NCBI GenBank assembly: GCA_940671915.1
Contig: CALNVZ010003426.1
Span: 53,059,396 to 53,123,395, forward strand
Direction: 5' to 3'
Source: Paracentrotus lividus
Taxonomy: Eukaryota; Echinodermata; Echinoidea; Camarodonta; Echinidae
Length of the DNA: 64,000 nt
Shown here: positions 53,501-64,000 of the stretch, piece by piece
Layout of the letters: every line of letters begins with the position of its first letter
How positions within the stretch are numbered: position 1 is the stretch's first letter
Made by a program: the position numbers and the translations under genes
Notes under the pieces: generated by a model
The model's input: the letters and a program-made list of their open reading frames with translations, nothing else
Told to the model about the DNA's origin: nothing
Database searches by the model: none

Positions 53501-56500
53501 TATAGAATCTTTCACTCTTCAACTAGAATCATGTATCAATCATTTTTCCAAGGTGGTAAACATATTTATCTAATGGGGTGACTTTAAATATAGACTTACT
53601 TGTAAATAACGACGCGTCAACAATTCTTTCATGTCGTTTCTAAATAGTTACGCCCTCTATCCATTAATAGACAAACCTACCAGAGTATCCCGACATCCGC
53701 AACGCTTTAGATTAACATTTTCACAAACGTTGTAAGAGAATGATTTCAAAAAGTGGTATTTTATACTCTGTATATCAGATACCTTCCTATTTTTACAGTA
53801 TTAAGAAAACACAAGAGAAACTGTCAATCTGATGAATACTTAATAGACATATTCAGTCGAAAATTATAACTCCCTTAAACCGACCTTATAAAGGAAACCT
53901 GGCTAGATATATTCAAGAAAAAATAATATTCATAATCTTGGATTACTAATGCAATAATGAATTCTATCCGAAAAGAACCGATTATATAAGTTGTATATAC
54001 GCATCCCAACATTACCATACAACATAACAAATTTAAGGCTTTTCGTAACAAACTAACCGCCGTTATTAGAGCATCACGTAAATGATATTATACCTATACG
54101 GGCCGTGATCTGGCAGAACTACGTATCTCCTTTTTTGCGATTCCGAGATTTTTGAGCTTAAAGTTTTAAAATTGCTTCTTTTGCTTTCTTTGGAAAAATG
54201 GAGAATGGTGTATCGGTTTTTTTTTTGTTTTCCTTTGATCTGTGGAACATAAATAAGGTATTGCCACCAAAAAATCGTCAATTTCCTCATTAAATCTTGT
54301 AATTTTCCTCATTTTTTCAAACATACGCGCTTTTGCCTGATTAATTGCACGACTAGTTCGATCAGGCAAAACTACGTAGTGTTCCAATTTATACAGGCAA
54401 AACTATGTATGTCACAGGGTATGTCCCCGACGTGGCAAAGGTTTATCAGGCAAAACTACGTATGTCCTGGCGCATTTGCGAAGTTTTATCAGGCAAAAGT
54501 ATTATGTGGCGACGAGGCAAAGGTTTATCAGGCAAAACTACGTATGTCCTGCGCATTTGCAATGTTTTATCAGGCAAAACTATGTATGTCCAGCGCATCT
54601 GCAAAGTTTTATCCGGCAGAACAACGTATGTCTCATACCTTGCAAAGTTATCAGGCAAACTTGTGTAGATCTATGTCCTAACATTGCAAAGGAAACTGGT
54701 TTATCGGGCAAATCATGTCTTAAACATTGCAAACGCAGCGGTAAAAGTGTTAGGGTAGGGTAACAGCCATGCCAAGGCTCCAATTTCCAGTTCCAGAGCC
54801 TTGTATTGAGAGAAAATACATTTGAACTTAGCTTTGGAGAGGATCAAGTTTCTAAACTGAAAAGGTAAGCTATAGAGTAGACTTTCTAGTATAGACCGAA
54901 GCTTCGTCTCTGTAAAGACTGTAGATCTAAATCTACCGTAAGTAAGGGATGGGGGTTGATAGTACCCAGTTGTTGGTGTCCGGACAATCGATTTTAATAC
55001 GGCCATTTGTAAAAGTTTAGAAGCCAAGTTCAATTCAATTCAATTCAATTCAATTCAATTCAATTCAATTTATTTCTCTCAAGCATAAAAAACGTGAAAA
55101 ACATGAACATAAGATTATAAGAATACAAGGTAAAAATAAGATACAATAGAATACAATTAAATAAATTATGCAAGAGTGGGCAGCAGCCAAAAACGAATTG
55201 GGCCCTTATGTGAGGCTGACCCCAAAACATATAAATATTACAATACTATATTAACAATATGTTTCAATAAAAAGAAGACAAAACAATAATAACATAACAA
55301 AACAGTAAAACATCAAACAAAACATAACAAATCGACTGGTTTATTGATACAAATTAAAAAGGGTTATCATTGCTTTTCTTAACATTTAAATTAATTAAAA
55401 ATGATTTCAATTTTGACTTAAATGAACTTAATGTGGGGGATGATTTAATGTCATTTTGTAAAGCGTTCCATTGAACTGGTCCCTTGTAAAAAATTGTCCT
55501 TAAATAATACTGTGTACGCACGGATGGCAAATGAAAATTATAGGCATTCCTAGTACTGTAGTTGTGTATTTTACAATTTAAATTGAATAAATTAGACAAT
55601 GGTGTGGGAAGTAGGCGATTTATACATAAATACATAAAAATACAAATTTGGTATATATACATGTTTTGAAAATTTAAATATTTTAATGAATAAAACAGAT
55701 AAAATCTCAAAAGTACAAACAATCTTGTTTACCAAATTTCACTACTGATTTGAAAGATGCCTCCAAGGTTAGGTATATACTTCGGCTCTCTCGCACTTTT
55801 TTTCTATATACATACTTGTACGACCTCTTTGCTTACCATTAATTGAGATCTATATAAACTATCCAAAACTGCGACTAACCGATCTCGATTAAAAGTTGAA
55901 AAGCAAATGTAATAATCTATTTACGTTGCAGATTGTTCCGAAACTCTTCATCAAGACCAAACTCAAAACTATGAGTTGATTTGTTCTCACCATGGGTTCA
56001 CCAGTCCCTACGAGATTGCACAAACTTAGCACAACGACTAGAATTAATAGATATATCAGATCTGAATATTTCACGACAAAAACGGGCTTCTTATCGCCCA
56101 ATTAAGTACATCTGGACGCAGTGTTTAATAGCCGAAAAGTTTTATCAAAAGAAGAAAAAATTCATGATATGTACGAAATAAAGAAAAAATTAAAATTAAG
56201 GAGAGTGTACTATGTCGGACACCAAGAGAGAGAACGTAGAGGCAAGGTTTAATCGCAAGTTGTATTCGGCCGGTACAGATAACGCATATTACTCTCCGTT
56301 GGATAATACTGATACATTCGCGATAGATAAATGACAGCATGGAAAGATTCAACACAATTAGTTCAAGGTGTCAATTATTGATAATAATTCTTACTCCAGA
56401 AAATAGTTGAGCGAATGAACATCGTAATATATAGAGCTAAAAATAGACATCCACGTCTTCGCATACTTTCTTTCTTGCATAGTTTATTTTATCCGGCAGA

Positions 56501-59500
56501 AATCTACGTATGTTCTCTATACCTTTGCATAATGCTCTAAAATAACATATTCTTAAAATAGGGACACTATTACTTTTAACAATTCAAAGTGTAAAGAATC
56601 TATGTATTCTCCTATGCCATATTATAACGTAGGGAATCATTGTGTTGGGGAGGTAAAGACTACATGCAAAGTAACTGTTATTCGCAATGTATGCAAATTC
56701 CATTTAGAATATTATAAGCTTAATAAAACACATTGCTACAAACAAGCGAATAAGAATAAAGCAACCACATATTATACTATCGCACCGAGGCATAAGAGAG
56801 CCAGCACGCGTCTGTTTTGATATATCATGTAATAAAACTAATTCCATAGACACATTTTACGATAAACAATTCTCATGCATAGTATCCAGAGCCTTAGAGT
56901 ATTGAGAGAACCATACATTACATTATGAGAGGAATTTGTCAATTTAGATTGTATTTTATGCTTAAAAATACTAATCGACACCACGGTGCCTATATATATA
57001 GAACTTCACCACACCGAAAGCTTCAAGTCTCTGTAAAGACTGGAGAAATTACCGACTATTTTAGTGTTTGATATTTAGTACTTTATTAATTTAAATTGTA
57101 CAAACACACTTACCAGTACTAGGACATGCCCCTATACATTTCATTGCATCCGTCAGTCGTTTGGAGCTCTCACCAAGTACGAGTTTAGGACAATTTTGAT
57201 CTTAAAAAGGCGGGAGACTTTAACAAGTACCAGAATGGCAACGGCCTTTACGGACAAAAATATATGTAAAAAAACAGTATAAGATGACGATTAAGAAGCC
57301 TATACATTTCAACCAAATTCACAACTTCAATTCAATTCCAACTTCAAATTCACAATTATATTTTCTCTCTCAAGCCATCAACAATTCAAGGTGAATTCAT
57401 AAATTAAAACGGACTATCTAAGAAAAATTGACAATAATAATTGTTTTAATATTCATATATATTAAATGTATAGAAAGTAAAGCAAGAAAAATAGAGATAA
57501 AGCAATATAAAACCACATCTAGAATAACTAATACAGAGAGAATGCAAGAGTGGGCAGCAGCCAAAAAACAATTGGGCCTTATGTGGGCTGACCCAAAACA
57601 TATATTACAATACTTATTAACAATTGTTCAATAAAATGAAGACAAAACAATATAACATAAACAAACAGTAAACATCAAAACAAAACATAACAAAATTCGA
57701 CTGGTTTATTGACAAATAAAAAGGGTGTATCATTGCTTTTCTTAACATTTAAATTAATTAAAAATGATTTCAATTTTGACTTAAAATAACTTAATGTGGG
57801 AGGGACTGATTTATATGTCATTTTGAAGCGTTCCATTGAACTGGTCTTTTGTAAATTGTCCTTAAATAAACTGTGTACGCACTGTATTGCAAATGAATTA
57901 TGAGGCATTCTAGTACTGTATGTGTATTTTACAATTATTGAAGTAAATTAGACAATGTGTGGTGAAGTAGGCGATTTATACATAAATACATAAAAATACA
58001 AATTTTGGTATTATATAATGTTTGAAAATTTAATATTTTAATGAATAAAACAGAGGTGCATATGAGATAAATATGATGAGTTGCTTTATAATTCTTATTA
58101 CACGTTTTTGGAAGTTAATGACTTTATCTAAATGAACTAATGCAGCATTAACCCCACACATGATACCATACGTTAAATATGGCATGATAATGAATTGTAA
58201 AGCATTTTAAGAATATTTTGTAAGAGTTGTTTTAAGGCTTACTATTACAAACTTTTTCATATTTATTACTAGTAACAATGACACCAATGTGATTATTCCA
58301 ATGTTAATTTATCATCAATGTTGATACAAGGAAAGTTATCACTGGACCGAGATACCAATTTCGTTCCCCATTTTAAATTGTTAGTAACTCAAAAATTAAT
58401 TTTCTATTCGTTAAATTATGAATGATTTGTTTCTTTTTGTTAACAACTCAATTTATTGGAAAGAAGCATGTGACAATAATTCAGATTCATGATAAATTCT
58501 GTTGGAAGTTTAGTGCAAATCTCTGTATGCGGAGCATGAAAACACTAGTGTCATCTGCAAAATATAGCATTATTATTATGTGAATGCACTAGTTTATGTG
58601 CATTAATGTAAAGTAAAATAAAAGCGGACCCAAGAATACTATTCTGCATCGTGCAGGACACTTCCACATTTAAAAAGTTGACATTGAGGATAAAAATCAC
58701 CAAGTACATACCAAATTGTTCCGGAGATTAAATAACTTTAAAAAGGCTTAATGTGACTCCTCTAATTCCAAGAAAGTTTCATTTTTCTACATCGATGTAT
58801 GGATCAACGGGAATCAAGAGGCTTTACTTAAGCGAGAAATAACCAATTGTTGTCTCTTTCTATCTATTGTTTTCACTGCCCACTCTATTAATCAAAGTCC
58901 AAAAGAGTCTGTTATAGGTGCCTCTGGCCGGGAATCCATATTGATTGTCATTAATAATATTGCATCTTGGAAATATCTATAATCTGGAAAATATACATTT
59001 TTCAAGATCATCTTCGAAAAGATAGTGTAAAACATGAGATAGGGGCCTGAGTTAGAATTATTTTTCACTTGGTCCGTTTTAAAAATATTGGAATTACTCT
59101 GCTTATTTTAATTTATCCGGAAAGACTCCTGTACAAGACATATATTAAATTGCACTTAGGTTTTACTATGACATGAATAACTTTTTTTATAACTTTGATT
59201 TCTTTCCATCATAAGCCAGCACATGATGTGACTTCAAATTTATTAACTATTTCAATTATTTCTTTAACTACTTATGGGCTTGAAAGTAGGCAGTTTTAAT
59301 ATCGTTAATATCAGATATATTATGTTAAATTTTCTTTTGACTGGAGCGCAGGTGAGGAACTGGCGATAACGCAACGGATAGCGTAAAAGTTGTATATTTC
59401 TCCAGTTCGACGTTCATGTTGTAACTTATGATTATGCTCTCATTCGATGCTACGTACAGTAATTAATGACTCATCTTCTGTCTTACATTGAAATTGATTG

Positions 59501-62500
59501 CACAATATTCCTTTTTACTCTTATCAGTTTGACGATATGTGTAATTGGAGGTGTTATATTACGATTTTAACACATCGTGTTTTTATCAAGCCCTGATTGT
59601 GAAGTCTCAAAGCGTGCATTTCATTAATTGAAAACTGTTCTTTTCAGTTTAGCTTCAATTGAATGTCATTTGTATAAAAACACAGTTAATTCTAGTTTTA
59701 AATTGGGATAATGATTTTGAGATTATTGCTTCCTTTTTTGGGGATAGCCTAAAATTTTTCAATTCAATATCATGTTTCGTGAACGTTCGTCGCATTATCA
59801 CTTTACTTTTTAGTACACTCGCACATCAGTGTTCGTCATATCGAAATGTATACGATCATATTCTGGGTGCTGAGCATCATTTTAGATTTGCAGCACCTTG
59901 TCTATTTTCTTCGACTTTTCGTCCTACTCAAGCTTACTAAGCGGTACTGTCATTTGTGAGAACTCGACGTTTATTGTTCACTAATTTTTCGTAATTCCTT
60001 CAAGTAAATGCTTACATTAATATTCTCATGAGATAAGGATTCAAATGACAGACTTAATATTATACCATACAAGTTTGTTCAATAACATCTAAGAAGATAG
60101 TATCGCAGGCCTTCTTATATAGAATGGTTTTGCAATATTTGCTGGGTATCATTTATCTCTCTTTTTTCCACAAGTGTATCATTCTATTCAAGTTTTAATA
60201 ATTATTTTCAAAATCAATATTAGGGAGGATGATCACTGTTACATCGGTTTTAAAATTACACCTGACTATCTAAATATTTGCCAGAAGAATCATTAATGTA
60301 ATTAATGATCTATAGAGTAGCTGCGAATGTTCAGTCACACGTGTTGGTATGCACTAGAGGATACATGTAATGAAGTAATAGATATTTCTAAAAATTCATT
60401 AACTGATTGCACTTTCTGGAGGCCACGTGCCACATCAAGAAGATTACATATTAAAATCACAATAAGATTATATTCTTTCTTATTTACATATTAAGTATAT
60501 TATTCCATACATTCATAAATTCTTCAAGTATTGTCAGGTTGGTCTGTAAATTACACCAAGTATATAACCCGATCGATATTTTCAATTTCAATAAAAAATA
60601 CTTTCAACATAGGAGGTATTTACATCTAAATCAAGGCGTCGTTTAAAATTTAAATCATCTCTCCATAAATACCAACACCCAACCGCCTCTTTGAAGTACG
60701 ATTTATATTAACAAATACATATTTTTCAAGATTGCATAGAGATTTAGGAGAATTTTCAGTAAGCCATGTTTCAGTGATACCAATCACAGATGTATGTATT
60801 GCCAAGGAGGACAACAATAATGACATTTTTTCAAAGTTACAAAAACATAGACTTCTTACATTTAGGTGTAATACATGAATTTATTTTGTAGATCTTTCTG
60901 TGAATATTCATTACGAACATAATATTGAATACATCAGGTATTAATAGGATTGGACATTGTAGCTATTATCAGGGTACACAGGGGACAAATATCATTAAGA
61001 GAATCTAAATCAATATCATCAATGCATTGTTTAAAAAATATCGTTGTAAAGACATGAACAAAACTAGCACAAGTATAACAACATTAACAATTTAAAAAAA
61101 GCCAAATTGAATAGTTCAAACTGATAACAAAATACATAAATGATAATACAATTAGAGTTCTTTGACAAGAACAAGCAAGTTCTAATCAATGCAAGAAAAT
61201 AGGCACCTGTCCATTGACATAATAATTCTTGTGGAGATATTAAGAGTGGTAATATTCAGAAATAAGAATGTACATATAATAAGAAAAGAATGGTTAAATG
61301 GCAATCGTAAGTTATAGGAGAAAACTGTCAAGTTTAGCATTCCAATATGTTCTAGACTAACAGGGCCAAGATCTCTCTTGAGTGAATCTTTTTCTTCATA
61401 GTTCCTCCGTTGGTTGTCTTAACCAAGACAACGACTTCCCATCCATGGACCAAGCTGACAGAAATCTTGCTGTTCTCTTTTTTGCATTCATTGAAGGCAT
61501 CCCATAGAAGAGCTCGATTCATGTCGGTGAGGTCCTCGTAGATACCTCATACCAGTTTGTTTATCCTCAACTTCTTCCCTATTCGCAAGAAGCCGTTGGC
61601 GATGTCTGTAGGAGGTCAACTTGACGATGATAGCCTTGGCTTGGGCTTGGGCTTCTGCTTTGGGGTCCCATCGTCGTCGTTGGGTGGGTCGGGCTGGTTA
61701 CGTCGAGGGATCCGATGACTCCTATCTATGTCGTTAGGGCTGAGATCTATGCCAGAGATTTTCCTTTGCAAGCTTACAATACAGTCGTCGTTGNNNNNNN
61801 NNNNNNNNNNNNNNNNNNATCCTCATCATTATTTTCAGGAACACCAAAAACTCGAAGACAATTTCTCCGGGAGTATTGTTCTAGATCATTTATTTTGGCT
61901 CTTAGAGATCTAATGAGAAGTTTGTCTTCATTTGCGGCAGATTCGATTGTAGATATGTGTTGCTCATTGCTCTCAACCTTGTTCTGTAACTCTAAAATGC
62001 TTCCTGCCTGCTTTTCAATGCGATCAAAAAGATCACGAAACTTTGAATCCAAAGCCTGGGTAACAGCTTTCTTGATAACAGACAGGACTTCATTGTCCTT
62101 CAGTGCCTCAGTCACCATATTCTTTGTTGTTCCAGTACGGGTAGTAGTTGACATGATGAACAAATACAATAGCAGCAATGTATGAATGGAGCTTCAAAGT
62201 CTACTGGTAAGTGGCAATAAATGAAAGGTAGCTGACTCCAATTTCAGTACATGGGACTGTAATTAAACTTGTTGAGAAAGTCACGATATCAAGGCAAGAA
62301 GAAAGCAGTATATATACAGAAAATCCAAAATAGTTACCACATTTTGTAGGCGACCAGGTGTCTATAAAAGTTTCATCAATGTTTTATAGTACAAAGTGTT
62401 AGGCAATATTATAGGGAACAAAAATTGAAGATGATTACAACTTTCTTATTTATATTTGTTTGTGTGTAATCCATAGGCAAAGAACAAGGCTTCAAAATTG

Positions 62501-64000
62501 TAAAGTGTCCGGACACCCAACCCCCCATCTAGTGCTACAGTCTTTACAGAGACTGAAGCTTTCGGGTTAGTTTGTCTGGAATAGGTGTTACCGTATACTA
62601 GAAAGTCTTACCTTGTTTTCAGTTGAGAAACTTTGATCCTCTCCAAAGCTAAGTTCAAAATATATTTTCCTCTCAAGGCTCTGGAACTGAAAGTTAGAGT
62701 AATGGCACGCACTGACAGCTTTATACCGTATATACTTGCCGCGCAATATGAATGCACGTCACGTACAAAGCGCCATAGGTAAACACTATGCGTGCAGACA
62801 GCTGCGCGTTCGTTCTCCGTATTATTTACGAGGGCGAATGCGCTGTCTGCAAGGTTACAATGCAGAATTCGGGAGATACGTAGTTTTGCCTGATAAATCA
62901 ACTTCTACTTTTGAAGCCATTGTTCTAACAAAACCGCGTATGTAGACTTACATAGTTTTGCCTTTTCATTATCGTCAAAGATTGAAAAAATACTTTTGTA
63001 AGTCGACTTACATAGTTCTGCCTTTTAAATTTACCGATTTTTGAGAGAATTTTACAAAAACTGAGTTTCGAATCTCTAAAAATAATTAGAGTTAGAATTG
63101 AAAATTTTGCCAGATGAAAGAGCATATTCGAAATATAGAAAACACTAAAAAACTGAAAAACGCCCAAAAATGACTTACAATAGTTTTGCCAGATCACGGC
63201 GATAACTCAAAAAGAGTTGGGAATATGTCTGCTACCTGGTCCATCTTAAATAATCTAGGAAGGGGTAAAAAGAACAGAATTTACAAAGAAATGCATATCA
63301 ATTCTAGTTGTAAACTAAGAGGAAGAGGGCGCTATCAACTCTACGCAAATCAAACGCTGCATAGACATTTTATTTTGTACCAGTTTTTTCACTTTGTTTT
63401 CTTGATTATGGCGAGCAACTACCTTTTCAAAGAAATGACAACTTGAATAAGTACGCATAAAGTCTTTTTTTTTTTCAAAAATAGGAATAACTTACTGCAA
63501 GAGGGAAAAAAATCCTGTCACTTTGTCAATTCGAAATCTAATCAGATCAATTCCTGTACAATATGGCCAATTTTGCTCTCAAAATAGCTCATACGCCACA
63601 TAATTTTATCTTCCTGGATAAACGCATAATTATATTACAGCTTAATGATCAAGCCGTTTTAAAAGCTTGATTCTCACCTTCCAGAGATGGTAAATTCATT
63701 TCGATTGGTTAAGAAAAAGCCTGTCACTTTGAACATTATTACAATAGAATCTTTACTCGATGGTCGATATTTCCGCATATCACAATGCATATCCATGTGG
63801 ACGGCGTCTTCGCAAAGGTGACAAGATCACTACTTATATCAATAATCGTTTGGAACATCAATCTATGTGATAAAGATTCTGATTACAACTTCAATCACAA
63901 TAATGTTATAAGCGCCCAAATGTTTCCCATCTGGTCTGGAGAATCTATTAACTAACAACATGAAAAAAGTTCATTAATTTCTTTCATCTCCATGTACGAG

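Overview
The window looks like animal nuclear DNA, most probably from a sea urchin or another echinoderm. The evidence is two intronless-CDS TRIM genes of the RING/B-box/B-box/coiled-coil/propeller type (a class I recall as expanded in echinoderms), several CR1/L1-like non-LTR retrotransposons, many foldback elements and microsatellites, and no sign of bacterial operons. Species cannot be fixed from sequence alone. Two N runs (100 and 25) are assembly gaps.

Layout. 0-7 kb: a TTAA-flanked small element, an inverted copy of a ~1.8 kb repeat ending in a GA microsatellite, a minisatellite with higher-order structure (ten 26-bp monomers per 261-bp unit), and a decayed RNase H-bearing LINE. 7-14.7 kb: block A of a tandem segmental duplication, carrying TRIM gene A on the minus strand. 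14.7-24.7 kb: a 10.0-kb near-palindromic element with exact 20-bp ends, inserted into block A and itself carrying a 1.6-kb nested repeat-array element. 25.9-31.3 kb, resuming at 41.2-42.8 kb: block B with TRIM gene B, split by a stack of insertions (2.4-kb TA-flanked element, a TIR element, and a 7.2-kb foldback element placed inside that TIR element). 42.8-47.0 kb: a 21-bp minisatellite, a ~1-kb TA-flanked element, and clustered short palindromic motifs (CACANTGTG; GACTCACTT). 47.2-50.7 kb: the best-preserved autonomous element, a LINE whose ORF fuses a PHD finger to endonuclease and reverse transcriptase, now frame-broken and with an altered catalytic box. 51.7-64 kb: a plus-strand LINE (L1-like ORF1 piece, then endonuclease) cut by a 9.1-kb inverted-repeat element, which itself holds an almost complete but decayed minus-strand LINE.

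How it fits together. The only probable host protein-coding genes are the two TRIM paralogues, predicted RING E3 ubiquitin ligases from one tandem duplication. They share a 5' splice acceptor, a polyadenylation signal and several kilobases of flank. Nearly everything else is transposable DNA. Because blocks A and B are paralogous, each gives an empty-site control for insertions in the other. This lets several elements be delimited to the base (for example TTAA targets) and an order of insertion be inferred. The most unusual theme is repeated use of one architecture: inverted-repeat elements whose ends or interiors are filled with many copies of a short, often palindromic, element-specific motif.
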